DNA of 64,000 bases from Candidatus Obscuribacterales bacterium (GTDB taxonomy: Bacteria; Cyanobacteriota; Vampirovibrionia; Obscuribacterales; Obscuribacteraceae). The notes beneath the pieces are model-generated. The model ran no database searches. It saw nothing but the letters and a program-made list of their open reading frames with translations, and had not been told where the DNA came from. The position numbers and the translations under genes were made by a program. The stretch lies in contig JAIETF010000050.1 of NCBI GenBank assembly GCA_019745415.1, positions 39,669-103,668 on the forward strand. Reading direction: 5' to 3'. Positions 1 to 9,372 of this stretch are shown here, one piece after another. Each line of letters opens with the position of its first letter. The stretch's first letter is position 1.

Positions 1-269
1 TTTGCTATATACGTTGTCTGAAACTCAAGAGGCACCAACCTCTTGAAAAGCCCACTATCAGCCTTCGCAGATGAGCTAAGATAAATTTTTCAAGATGCGC
101 AGCTGGTGAGCCTATTGAGACACCTACTACATCGAAACATTGAAAATGGCTGTAAATGCCACTTTTCATCGCCGTTTCATGAACCTTTCAGAGACCGTAT
201 ATAAAAGAAAGCATGCTAACTTAGACGAAGTATAGTGGCTGACAACCCAATCATTGCTATTGTTTAGAC

Positions 270-2579
270 ATGCTCTATCTATTCGTATTTCTTGGCGGAT
301 TTAGCTCACTGGTCTATCAAGTGCTCTGGCAGCGGCTTTCGTCCTTTTCGCTAGGCTCGGATGCCGGAGCCGCAGCCATAGTAGCGGCGGCTTTTATGGC
401 TGGCTTAGGGCTGGGCAGCTTGCTCGCTTCTAAGATCACAGCAGATCTAAAGAGGCGAAGAGCCCTTATTCTTCTTATATTGATAGAACTGCTTATTGCT
501 CTTTGCGGTCTGGCCAGCTTGCCTTTGCTCTATCGCTTCTTTTACTTAGAGCTGACCGCCCAACTTCCCACCACACTTATCTCAACCCTGGTCTTTCTTT
601 CACTCTCGATTCCCACACTGCTAATGGGTGTTAGTTTCCCCCTGGTTACCAAAGCCGGAATCGAAGATATAAAGGAAGCCCCCTCTCAGATCGCCTGGCT
701 CTATGCCGGCAATACCGCGGGAGCCGCCCTCGGAGCCCTGCTTGGTGGTGTGGTCCTGATGCGTCACTTAGGAATTGAACTTTCTATTTTTATTACTGCC
801 GCAATAAATTTCCTGGCTGCAGGTTCACTTCTGCCTCTCTTGCTAAAGGCAAAAGAGGCGGAGCAATCGCCTGACTCAAAAAGAGATGGATTGGCAGAAG
901 TTGAAGCCGAGCCAATTGCGTCAGTAGGCAAGAGTCTGAACCAAGACAAAGAACAAACCAAAAACCTTTTTTTTTGGTCGCTGCTTTATGCCCTATCGGG
1001 CTTTATCAATCTCGGGCTGGAAATAATCTGGTTCAGACTGCTGGGCGTCATGCTCAAGTCGAACACATTTACATATAGTTGGTTGCTCTTTCTTTACCTC
1101 TCGGGTCTAGCCCTGGGCTCATTCATAGCGGCAACCAAACTAAAGAAAATAGCAGGTGAGCGCTTCTTGCTGATGCAACTTTCACTAACCGCCTATACTG
1201 CCATTTTTCTCACGATAATCTACAGAGAAGCGCAGCCCGAAGCCATGCTTGCCTGGCTAAACAACTACTTTGCCCAATACAATCCCCTTGAGATTGCCGA
1301 CTTTTCGATCAGCACCTTCTTTTCGACTGAAGGCGAACTGCTTAGAGCACTCTATCTGGGCTTAGCCTGTTTCATGATTTTGCCGCCGACAATCTTGATG
1401 GGCATTTCTTTCTATGCCTTACAAAACACCGTGCAAGATAATCTCAAAGAACTGAGCAGTAAAGTGGCCTTGCTGCAACTGGCCAATATTATCGGCGGCA
1501 CTCTTGGTCTAATTTTGCTTGCCCTAGTTGGTCTGAAATATCTAGGCACCTTTGGTTCACTAATCGGGCTCATACTCCTCAATCAACTGTTCTTGCCGGT
1601 CTTTCTCTATTTGCAATTTAAAAGAGAAACAAATAAAAGTAAAGGCGAAAGCTATTTGCTCAAGGGCGCTTTGCTTCTAGTCATCTCCCTTCTGCCATGC
1701 CTGGCTATGCCGCAAGCAGAAAAACTTTGGGTGGCTTTGCACGGTGCGAGCAATTATTTTGACTTTGAAGAAGACCATACCGGCTTGTCTGCCATCAAGC
1801 AGGCCTATGACGACCATCACTTTGTCTTTATCAACGGCGAAGGACATTCTGAAGTGCCTTTCGGCAGCTATCATACCCAGGTTGGTTTATTGCCTCTCTT
1901 TCTGCACCCAAATCCTGAACACATAGCGATCATCGGCTTTGGTTCAGGTGACACATGTTTTTCAGCCAGCCTGCATAAAGAAACCAAGTCGGTCACTTGT
2001 ATTGAAATCATCGAATCGCAGCCAAAACTTTTAGAGCGGCATGGACAAAAGACTGGCTACCGCCCACTCAATCTTTTGTTTGCCGATCCACGCATCAAGA
2101 TAGTGAGCGGCGACGGCAGAAGATATATAGAGAGTTGCGGTAGAAAATTCGATATCATTGAAGCAGATGCTCTAAGACCCTTTAGTTCAAGGGCCGGTAT
2201 GCTTTATTCAAAAGAGTATTTTCAAGCCATGAAAAACAGCCTCAATGACGGTGGTCTGCTGGTAACTTGGCTGCCGACAGCAAGAACTTTCGATACCTTT
2301 AGAACAGTCTTTCCCCATCATCTCTATTTCGGCAATACAGCCATAGGCAGCAATCGCCCTATCGAATTAGCTCCAGATATAATACTGGCTCGCTATCGTC
2401 AATTTTGTCTGCACGAGAAATTAGAAAGCACAGGTCATAACGGCGAAGAACTGATCAAACAGTTTCTTTCTTGCTTGATGGAACCACCCAAATTACGACC
2501 TACTCTAGAAGAAAAACATTTGAACACCGATCTTCATCCTAAAGACGAGTTTTCTTTACCGCAAGAAAAGCAAAACTAG
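270..2579 (+). CDS. Fused multi-pass membrane / spermidine-synthase-like protein
   Basis: 769 residues. The N-terminal ~490 residues are strongly hydrophobic with many membrane segments and the opening typical of the family (FLGGFSSLVYQVLWQR). The C-terminal ~270 residues form a Rossmann methyltransferase-like fold with an SAM-type loop (GFGSGDT, about residue 557) and the stretch RPFSSRAGMLYSKEYF, seen in fused MFS/spermidine-synthase proteins. The substrate of these fused proteins is generally unknown; polyamine aminopropyl transfer is only a family-based guess. ATG 270 is the first in-frame start after a TGA at 240-242, but no clear Shine-Dalgarno precedes it. Transcription probably ends at the perfect hairpin just downstream. 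It appears monocistronic. Confidence 0.8.
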   Translation: MLYLFVFLGGFSSLVYQVLWQRLSSFSLGSDAGAAAIVAAAFMAGLGLGSLLASKITADLKRRRALILLILIELLIALCGLASLPLLYRFFYLELTAQLPTTLISTLVFLSLSIPTLLMGVSFPLVTKAGIEDIKEAPSQIAWLYAGNTAGAALGALLGGVVLMRHLGIELSIFITAAINFLAAGSLLPLLLKAKEAEQSPDSKRDGLAEVEAEPIASVGKSLNQDKEQTKNLFFWSLLYALSGFINLGLEIIWFRLLGVMLKSNTFTYSWLLFLYLSGLALGSFIAATKLKKIAGERFLLMQLSLTAYTAIFLTIIYREAQPEAMLAWLNNYFAQYNPLEIADFSISTFFSTEGELLRALYLGLACFMILPPTILMGISFYALQNTVQDNLKELSSKVALLQLANIIGGTLGLILLALVGLKYLGTFGSLIGLILLNQLFLPVFLYLQFKRETNKSKGESYLLKGALLLVISLLPCLAMPQAEKLWVALHGASNYFDFEEDHTGLSAIKQAYDDHHFVFINGEGHSEVPFGSYHTQVGLLPLFLHPNPEHIAIIGFGSGDTCFSASLHKETKSVTCIEIIESQPKLLERHGQKTGYRPLNLLFADPRIKIVSGDGRRYIESCGRKFDIIEADALRPFSSRAGMLYSKEYFQAMKNSLNDGGLLVTWLPTARTFDTFRTVFPHHLYFGNTAIGSNRPIELAPDIILARYRQFCLHEKLESTGHNGEELIKQFLSCLMEPPKLRPTLEEKHLNTDLHPKDEFSLPQEKQN

Positions 2580-2583
2580 AGAT

Positions 2584-2615
2584 AGAAAGAGACGACCTTG
2601 CGGTCGTCTCTTTCT
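2584..2615. terminator. Strong bidirectional hairpin terminator
   Basis: A perfect 14-bp stem (2584-2597 with 2602-2615) around a TTGC loop, with A-rich 5' and T-rich 3' stem ends. It starts 5 bases after the upstream stop codon and lies between convergent genes, so it probably serves both. Confidence 0.85.
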
Positions 2616-2671
2616 GCCACCCCCGTGGTATCTTTATGCTGCTCCGCAGATTACGCTTTATCAGCAAAACT

Positions 2672-3727
2672 TTAGTCGAGTCTATCTCTAATTCTGTCCC
2701 CTGTTGGATAAAAAGTGCGGTCTTCTACATTACCGCTGTCTAAGTGAAGATTAGGTCTGATGGTCGAATTACCGTCGCTATAGATAGCCGGTCCAAAATC
2801 GAGTACATCTTCGCCGGCTTGCAGACCTACACCGGCACCGGCGCTGGAGTTTTGATCATTGATTGAAAAGTGGGCACCGCTGCGCACACCGGCTTTATCA
2901 AGCACATCCACATTGGCTCCGGTATAGGCATCCACTCCATCAGGTCCGATACCGGCACCGGCGTCAGCCTGTACTTCCACAGGAAAGACTTTACCGCGTA
3001 CATCACCATCAACACCGGTATCGCGACCAAGCTTCGCACCAAAATCAGCATCGCCATTGACGACATTGAAGAAATTAGCACCGGCTCCCACTTCCGAATG
3101 GAAGCCATCGCGGTTCACTCCTATGCCAGCGCCGGCACGGGCATGCAGTGGTCCACCTATCGGCATAAACTCTGCGTCGACACGGTTCTCTAAACCAACT
3201 TGCAGATCGGTCTTTGCTATACCGATATTGACACCTAAATCTAGTGATCCATTGCTATTGACTCCAGCACGCAATACACCTAGATCAAGTCCATAAAATT
3301 CAGGTTTAGGCTGATTATAGGCCCGGTCAAATGCAGGGCTGGCTGGAGGATTAGGTGCGAACTTGCTCTCCGGTGCATAGCCTGGGTGAGGGATGATGAC
3401 ATTTTTGGCCTCGATTTGCAGAGGCGGCAACTCGCTATGCTTGACTTTCGATTGATCATGCTTGACTTTCGGTTCATCATGCCTTACTTGTGACTGATCT
3501 TGAGGTCTCCTTTTCTTCTCAGCCTCTTCCTGTTCATCGATGTCGTGCATCGCTTTCTTCCAGGCTTTTGGATTGGCTTTATTTATTCTCTCTCTTTCAT
3601 CAAGAGCCTTGTCCCAATCACGCGGATCACTGCTTTTCCAGAGTTCCCAAGCATGTTGGGAAGCTGCAATATCTTTGGCGTCGTCGCGTTTGTGGTGCTT
3701 GTGAGCGCGTGCTTCTAGATTAGACAT
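2672..3727 (-). CDS. Hypothetical protein with charged N-terminus and Gly/Ala-rich repeat domain
   Basis: I choose ATG 3727 (351 residues) because GAGG lies 8 bases upstream; the longer reading frame to 3796 has no better site. The first ~100 residues are highly charged, with a short repeat (VRHDEPKVKHDQSKVKH). The last ~190 residues carry loosely repeated Gly-rich segments alternating with Asp/Val strands (LDLGVNIGIA, GAGIGVNRDG, GADFGAKLG-like, GAGIGPDGVD, GAGVGLQAGE), which look like beta-solenoid or beta-barrel-like repeats. There is no signal peptide or membrane segment. I do not recognise a family with a known function. It converges on the 270-2579 gene. Confidence 0.7.
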   Translation of the reverse strand: MSNLEARAHKHHKRDDAKDIAASQHAWELWKSSDPRDWDKALDERERINKANPKAWKKAMHDIDEQEEAEKKRRPQDQSQVRHDEPKVKHDQSKVKHSELPPLQIEAKNVIIPHPGYAPESKFAPNPPASPAFDRAYNQPKPEFYGLDLGVLRAGVNSNGSLDLGVNIGIAKTDLQVGLENRVDAEFMPIGGPLHARAGAGIGVNRDGFHSEVGAGANFFNVVNGDADFGAKLGRDTGVDGDVRGKVFPVEVQADAGAGIGPDGVDAYTGANVDVLDKAGVRSGAHFSINDQNSSAGAGVGLQAGEDVLDFGPAIYSDGNSTIRPNLHLDSGNVEDRTFYPTGDRIRDRLD

Positions 3728-4146
3728 AAATAGAACCTCAGGGGAGACAAAAGGGGCTTTCTCAATTGGGCGCAGAGAAGCAGAGTGATCTCTCACTAGT
3801 ATTGCTTCAGGGGTTGCGAACTTTATATAGTTAAGGGGCGTCGCAACTGCATGCGTTTGTTTTCCATGCCCTTAATTTACATGCGCATCGCCTTGTTGGC
3901 AAGTGGTATTTTTACCATAGGCCGCTTTTGGCAAAAGTCTAGAGACAGCGGTGCAGTCAAGGTTTCCAGCCTCAGTAAAGACTCGAGCAAGCAAGCCATC
4001 GAGATTAATTTCGCAGTACCACAACTCCGCCACAGTTAGAACACAACTTCGCCACAGCGGCTATTCATCAGCTTTTCCGCCGCTTCCCATTCCTCACCAA
4101 AGGCACGAACGCCGCACCACCCGCGGTGCCCCGTCGGTCGCCACAC
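3728..4146. other. 419-bp intergenic region, no convincing gene
   Basis: It lies upstream of the Gly-rich protein gene and downstream of the RDD/TPR gene. It holds one short near-identical direct repeat: ACAACTCCGCCACAG at 4021-4035 and ACAACTTCGCCACAG at 4043-4057, period 22. Short plus-strand reading frames here lack good ribosome sites. The promoter of the Gly-rich protein is expected within 3740-3850. Confidence 0.5.
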
Positions 4147-5961
4147 TTACCTAAGCTCGTCCAGCTCTTGATTTTCCTCAAGATGAGCATCGGCATATTT
4201 ATGCATAACAAGCTTGGTGCTCTTCAGTATTTTCTCAGCTTCCTGCTTGCGCGAAGCATTCTTCAAAGCCTTGATCTGCTTCAAGCGGGTCTGGAAAAAA
4301 TCAGTAAAAACAGTCTGAACCTTAGCATCATCGCCCCGAGCATAGGCTGTTTCCAGCTCGGCAATATAAAGACCTGAGAGTTCATCCAAAGCGTTAATGG
4401 CACCTTCCTGATCGGAAAGTGCCTCATAGGCTCTAACCAGGGCGTAATAGACGAATGGTCTTTCTCGACCAAGCCCAGAGCTCTCGAGAGCTTGCCGCAA
4501 AACTTTAACCGCATCGCCCGGGCGATCGACTCTGAGATAGAGTTCGCCCAATTGATAAAGGATGTTGTCGATATGCCAATCTTTAGCAAGCGACTGCGTA
4601 TCTTTCGCAAGCGGCAGCCCTGTTTGTTCGCAGATATCTATATAATGCTCAAAACACTTGATGCTCTCTAGCTGTGCCTTATAAGCCAGCCCTTTATCGA
4701 TTGGCTGCAATGACAATTCCTCATTCAAGAGAGCCAATTGCAGATAGATCTTTCTATACTTGGTTGCCTCCAACTTTCTTGCCTTAGCCACTGAAAGTAC
4801 CCGGCGCAAAGCCAAGATGTCGTCTTCCAAACGCCCAGCTCCAGCCTGATAATAAGCTCTATCGTGATAGACAAGCGATGAAACAAGATACTCGCCATAT
4901 TGAGCCGGATTGCTGTATTTCAAGACTTTCAGCGTGATTTTCTTTCCAACCAAATGCAAGGGCTCTTGCAGTAGACCGATATAAACAAGAGCAAAGAAAA
5001 CAGCGCTCAAAGAAAACAAGATCAGCGCCGCTCGCCTTTCATACTTAGATGATCGTGCCGAGAGCTCTTCTAGTTCTGCTTTAGATTCTTCCTTTGGCTT
5101 CTCTTTAGACTCGCTAACCACGCCGGTACCAGCCAGACGGTCATAAAGCATACGTTCAGACCTTTTCCACTTAAGAGCAAAGCTGAGTGGGTACCACCAG
5201 GGCAGCACAAAGTCTATATATAAGAGTCTAAGAATTTCTCTGCCGAAAATATTCAGCCAGCCGGGATTATCTTTGACGCTATCTTGAGCATTATCTTCAT
5301 GCGCAAAATCAGCTTCCGAAAAGCTCTTTAGCTTTAGACCAAGCAAGTGCTTGCCGGGTGTGGTGCCGCTAAGCTTCTCGAAGAGAACGTTGTAGAGCAC
5401 TGGTGCTGTGAGATAAACAATCTGGACAAGCAAATAGTGCGAAGGCGAAAGATTGTCACTCACATCGCCTGGACTGAGCAAAAGAGCAAGAAAAGCCATT
5501 ATCGCCACCGAACCAGGCAAACTGGCGTTAATCAAACTAAGCAAGAAAACAGCCAAAATCGAGGCAATCAGAGCATCTATACTAAGAAAGCCTGAGGCAA
5601 AATCGCCCGGCAAACCAGACAGATAAGCCAGAACTGCTGCCAAAGAACGCTTACTTTCAAGATCTTCGCTTAAACCAAGTACGAGATAGAAAAGAGTACA
5701 AAAGGCAGCCAAAATCAAGGCATCAATAACGTGGGCAGCCAGACGTCGGGGTAATAAAGTGCGCGCCGGGGCATCTTTGGCCGGCAAGATGCGACTGCTG
5801 GTCTGCTTGAGAGTATCAACCAAAGAAGGGTGCTGCCGCGGTCTCTTTTCATCCCTGGCATCTTCTCTATTTTCGCTGTTTTCGCTGTTATCCGCCACCC
5901 TGAGCTTGATCTCGGGCTTTATCTTATCTTTCTTAGCGAAGGAAGGCTTTTGCTCGTCCAT
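4147..5961 (-). CDS. RDD-domain membrane protein with C-terminal TPR region
   Basis: 604 residues. After a charged, low-complexity N-terminus (1-70) comes an RDD domain (about 71-280). It has the expected Arg and Asp in the first helix (PRRLAAHVIDALIL), the SGTTPGKHLLGL segment and RLAGTGVV at its end. A further membrane helix lies at about 312-330. The remaining ~270 residues are helical TPR-like repeats, presumably on one face of the membrane. RDD proteins are membrane proteins of mixed or unknown function, some implicated in transport; TPRs suggest a scaffold. It is divergent from the peptide transporter at 6025, with starts about 64 bp apart, so the promoters overlap. Confidence 0.8.
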   Translation of the reverse strand: MDEQKPSFAKKDKIKPEIKLRVADNSENSENREDARDEKRPRQHPSLVDTLKQTSSRILPAKDAPARTLLPRRLAAHVIDALILAAFCTLFYLVLGLSEDLESKRSLAAVLAYLSGLPGDFASGFLSIDALIASILAVFLLSLINASLPGSVAIMAFLALLLSPGDVSDNLSPSHYLLVQIVYLTAPVLYNVLFEKLSGTTPGKHLLGLKLKSFSEADFAHEDNAQDSVKDNPGWLNIFGREILRLLYIDFVLPWWYPLSFALKWKRSERMLYDRLAGTGVVSESKEKPKEESKAELEELSARSSKYERRAALILFSLSAVFFALVYIGLLQEPLHLVGKKITLKVLKYSNPAQYGEYLVSSLVYHDRAYYQAGAGRLEDDILALRRVLSVAKARKLEATKYRKIYLQLALLNEELSLQPIDKGLAYKAQLESIKCFEHYIDICEQTGLPLAKDTQSLAKDWHIDNILYQLGELYLRVDRPGDAVKVLRQALESSGLGRERPFVYYALVRAYEALSDQEGAINALDELSGLYIAELETAYARGDDAKVQTVFTDFFQTRLKQIKALKNASRKQEAEKILKSTKLVMHKYADAHLEENQELDELR

Positions 5962-6024
5962 ATTACCGTGTATCTGGTAAAACTTAGTATCTTACTAAGT
6001 TACCGCCTGCACATTAAGGCCTTC

Positions 6025-7464
6025 ATGCAAATACGAGAAGCTAACAAAGTTATGACAGAAAACCAACAAGGGTCAGGAGTCGGTAGCATAGAAGGCAAGA
6101 GCGGCCTGATACCAGGGCATCCAGCCGGTCTACCGGTGCTTTTCTTCACCGAGCTCTGGGAGCGCTTCAGCTATTACGGCATGCGGGCCATCTTGGTCCT
6201 CTATATGACCGAAACAGCCGCTCGTGGCGGGCTTGGCATGGATGTCAAAAACTCTTCGGATATTTTTGGTAATTACACTGCATCGGTATATTTGGCTTCT
6301 ATAGTCGGTGGTCTTATCGCCGACCGCTTCTTGGGAGCAAGACTGGCTGTTCTTGTCGGGGGCGTCATCATCGCCCTTGGTCATTTCACTATGGCTATAC
6401 CTTCACTAATAAGCTTTTATGCCGGACTGGCTTTAATCATATTAGGAACAGGCTTTCTCAAGCCGAATATTTCCACCATGGTGGGCAAACTCTATAAGCC
6501 GGACGACAACAGACGCGATGCCGGCTTCTCTATCTTTTATATGGGCATCAATATCGGCGCCATGCTCTCACCTTTGGCTTGCGGCTACTTGGCTCAATCA
6601 GAGCATTTTAAGCAGGTTCTCAAATCTTTGGGTCTAGCCCCAGAGATGAGCTGGCACTTTGGCTTTGCCGCCGCCGGTGTGGGTATGTGCATCGGATTGG
6701 CCCATTTGATCTTTCAATATAAGCTGCTCGACGGCATCGGCGAGAAGCTGTCAGCCAGGCAGATTGAGACTAGCACTGTCACCGAGAATCAAGAACAGGG
6801 CGGCAGTAAATGGCAGTTGACTGAATCGGAATGGCATAAAGTGGGAGCCATCGCCTGCCTCTTTGTCTTCAATTTGCTCTTTTGGTCGATATTCGAACAA
6901 GGGGGCTCTTCCCTCAATCTATTCGCCGAGCGCCTCACCGAGAAGAATATTCTAGGCTTTCGAGTGGAGGCAAGCTACCTGCAGGCGGTGCAGGCACTTG
7001 ATGTGATTATTCTGGCGCCGCTCTTTTCGCTTTTATGGGTCAAACTAGGGCGAAGGCAACCGTCAAGCCCGGCAAAATTTGCTCTAGGTCTTATGTTTCT
7101 TGGTCTTGGCATAGCCATCATGGTACCGGCCGCCATGCTCTCCAGTCACGGCTTAGTCAGTCCCTACTTTCTTATCGGCGTCTATTTTGTTGAAACACTG
7201 GGAGAGATGTGTCTCAGCCCTGTAGGTTTGTCCACTGTGTCAAAACTAGCCCCTCGGGCTTTTCAGAGCATGACCATGGGGGCCTGGTTTATCTCCACCG
7301 CCCTAGGCAATAAATTGGCCGGGGTCTTCTCAGGCTATTTCAAAGAAGACCCCCAGAGCTTGATTTATTTGTTCGGAGGCATGGCGGTGGCAGCCCTGGC
7401 AGCCAGTGCCGTACTCTTCTTGCTCACCCCGACTATCAAGAAGCTGATGGGCGAAATTAAGTAA
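6025..7464 (+). CDS. POT/PTR2 family proton-dependent oligopeptide transporter
   Basis: About 479 residues with ~12-14 membrane helices. Family marks are all present: the ExxER proton-coupling motif in helix 1 (TELWERFSYYGMRA), the first PTR2 signature (GGLIADRFLGARLAVLVGG) and the second (FSIFYMGINIGAMLSP). It imports di-/tripeptides, or related compounds, with protons. The open frame extends back to 5830, but that part is inside the divergent RDD gene. I chose ATG 6025 (AAGG 5 bases upstream); ATG 6052 (MTENQQ) is an equally possible start. The 3' end overlaps the convergent pgi gene by 8 bp. Confidence 0.92.
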   Translation: MQIREANKVMTENQQGSGVGSIEGKSGLIPGHPAGLPVLFFTELWERFSYYGMRAILVLYMTETAARGGLGMDVKNSSDIFGNYTASVYLASIVGGLIADRFLGARLAVLVGGVIIALGHFTMAIPSLISFYAGLALIILGTGFLKPNISTMVGKLYKPDDNRRDAGFSIFYMGINIGAMLSPLACGYLAQSEHFKQVLKSLGLAPEMSWHFGFAAAGVGMCIGLAHLIFQYKLLDGIGEKLSARQIETSTVTENQEQGGSKWQLTESEWHKVGAIACLFVFNLLFWSIFEQGGSSLNLFAERLTEKNILGFRVEASYLQAVQALDVIILAPLFSLLWVKLGRRQPSSPAKFALGLMFLGLGIAIMVPAAMLSSHGLVSPYFLIGVYFVETLGEMCLSPVGLSTVSKLAPRAFQSMTMGAWFISTALGNKLAGVFSGYFKEDPQSLIYLFGGMAVAALAASAVLFLLTPTIKKLMGEIK

Positions 7465-9214
7465 GGGCGTCGTAGAAGCTTTCTTTCAGCTTGGCTAAAC
7501 CAGCTTTGAGATCGCCTTTGATGTGCACTCTCAGCGCCCTTCTGTCGCGCTTGGTCAAGACCTGAAAATCGCCGCGCGCTTGGGCCGATTTCACCACCGA
7601 GAAAGTATATCTAGCATCCGGCACAGGCAAGTCTTGACTGTCATCTGCCGTCACTTGCAAAAACACACCACTGGCACTACCACCCTTATAAGCCTGGCCA
7701 GTGGAATGCAGGAAGCGCGGACCAAAACCCAGACAAGTTGCCACATGCTTCTTGTCGCGCACTTGCATGCGCATCTTAAATAGTGTGCTCTCGATTTCGT
7801 TGTGATCCATATGCAGATAAGCCAAAAGGGCAAAGTAATCACCGGCGCTAAGTCTATCTAAATGGGCTTTGAGCATGGCAGTAAGAGTCTTGGCTTGAGC
7901 TGCCTTTTCAATCGCAAAAGCATTTTTCTCATCGCTATAGAGTTCTATGTCGCCTTCAGTAAAGAAGGGCGATTCTGATGGTAGATGCCCGGTTTGCTCA
8001 TAAGCAGTGGTCAGCTCTCTGGTTTCAATTTTGCTAAACTCAACATCAGGCTGATCAAAAGGATTGATTTGCATCACTGCACCAGCCACGGCAGTAGCAA
8101 ACTCAAAGCGAAAGAATTCACCGGCCAGGTCTATTTTGTCCGATAGGACAATTCTTACCACCGGAGACTTTTCTTGGATTTGATCAAGGAAGGTTTCAAT
8201 AGCTCCATTTTGCACACCATGGGCGGTGCTATCACCTTCTAGTTTAACAAAGACGAATAGGCGATCTGAGCCATAAACCGAAGGTTGACCAGGCAGTTCC
8301 TGGTCGACCGGAATAATAGCCTTGCCGACTTTACCGGTAGACTCTGCCACCAACTGCTCAAGCCAGGCGCCGAAATCATAGAGAGAAGGGCTTGTAAATA
8401 TAGTCAGTTTGTCGATACCGGAGACCTGGGCTTGCCCCATGATGGCGCCAAGTACAAGACCTGGATTTTCTTTGATATTTTGCCTGCAGGAATTAGCCAT
8501 CTGTAAAGCGATACCCAGAAAAGCCTCGGCATCCATACCAAGCAGACACATGGGCACAACACCAAAGGGTGAAAGGGCGGAATAACGCCCACCTACCCCC
8601 GGCAGACCATGGAAAATGCGCCTGAAGTTCATGGCTTTAGCTTCGCCTTCCAACTTGGAGCCGGGATCGGTGATGGCAACGAAATGCTCGCCGAACTTTT
8701 CGCCTAGCTTTGCTTTAGCCTGGTGAACAAAGTGACGCATGAATATATTAGGTTCCAGTGTGCTGCCAGATTTAGAAGAAACCACGAACAAAGTAGTGGC
8801 GTAATCAAGATTGGAATCAATTGCTCTAATTTGAGAAGGATCGGTGGAATCCAGAATAGAAAGGGCAGGATAACCAGGAGCATTGCCATAGGTGACCGAA
8901 AAGACTTCCGGAGCCAGACTGGAGCCGCCCATACCGAGAAGTAAGACTTTCTTGAAGCCGGCTTCTTTGATCTCGCTTGCAAATTTCTTATATTCACCGA
9001 TATTTTTCAATTCTCTTTCGGGAAGAGTGAGCCAGTCAAGCCAGCTGCTTTCGTCTTTATTGGTCCAGACCGAAGCTTCGCGTCCCCAGAGGGCATCCAC
9101 CAGATTATCCTTGACAAAGGCGGTCAAGTAGTCTTCCACCGACTTATTCAGCCCTGTCCCGGCAGGAAGATTAACCGTCATAGAGGTCTTATGGCTAGCT
9201 TCAGCAGTTTTCAT
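7457..9214 (-). CDS. pgi: Glucose-6-phosphate isomerase (type found in transaldolase-PGI fusions)
   Basis: 585 residues from ATG 9214, which has GGAG 11 bases upstream; a GTG at 9238 would add eight residues that include that site, so I reject it. The two SIS-type sugar-isomerase halves are visible: MGGSSLAP near residue 100, SSKSGSTLEPN at about 150, and a GVGGRYSALSPFG segment. It interconverts glucose-6-phosphate and fructose-6-phosphate. Sequence features resemble the PGI half of bifunctional transaldolase/PGI proteins rather than classical PGI, but no transaldolase domain is attached. It is convergent with the peptide transporter. Confidence 0.85.
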   Translation of the reverse strand: MKTAEASHKTSMTVNLPAGTGLNKSVEDYLTAFVKDNLVDALWGREASVWTNKDESSWLDWLTLPERELKNIGEYKKFASEIKEAGFKKVLLLGMGGSSLAPEVFSVTYGNAPGYPALSILDSTDPSQIRAIDSNLDYATTLFVVSSKSGSTLEPNIFMRHFVHQAKAKLGEKFGEHFVAITDPGSKLEGEAKAMNFRRIFHGLPGVGGRYSALSPFGVVPMCLLGMDAEAFLGIALQMANSCRQNIKENPGLVLGAIMGQAQVSGIDKLTIFTSPSLYDFGAWLEQLVAESTGKVGKAIIPVDQELPGQPSVYGSDRLFVFVKLEGDSTAHGVQNGAIETFLDQIQEKSPVVRIVLSDKIDLAGEFFRFEFATAVAGAVMQINPFDQPDVEFSKIETRELTTAYEQTGHLPSESPFFTEGDIELYSDEKNAFAIEKAAQAKTLTAMLKAHLDRLSAGDYFALLAYLHMDHNEIESTLFKMRMQVRDKKHVATCLGFGPRFLHSTGQAYKGGSASGVFLQVTADDSQDLPVPDARYTFSVVKSAQARGDFQVLTKRDRRALRVHIKGDLKAGLAKLKESFYDALT

Positions 9215-9372
9215 CTTGACTAATACTCCAAAAAGCACCGTTTTTGCGGCGGCTCAAAACATATTGCGAAAAGATATCAGAAAACCGCTTTTCTTTTCTA
9301 AGGTTGTTGACGGAAGCTAAAGATGTAGTAGCTTATGTGGAAGTGTTTTCAGGCAAAAGACCCAGGTAATAC

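Noticed and set aside
3851..4039. 62-codon plus-strand ORF with a hydrophobic start, a possible small membrane protein
   Set aside because: AAGGGG is 13 bases upstream (too far), composition is unremarkable and it lies in an ordinary promoter gap; no homology recognised.
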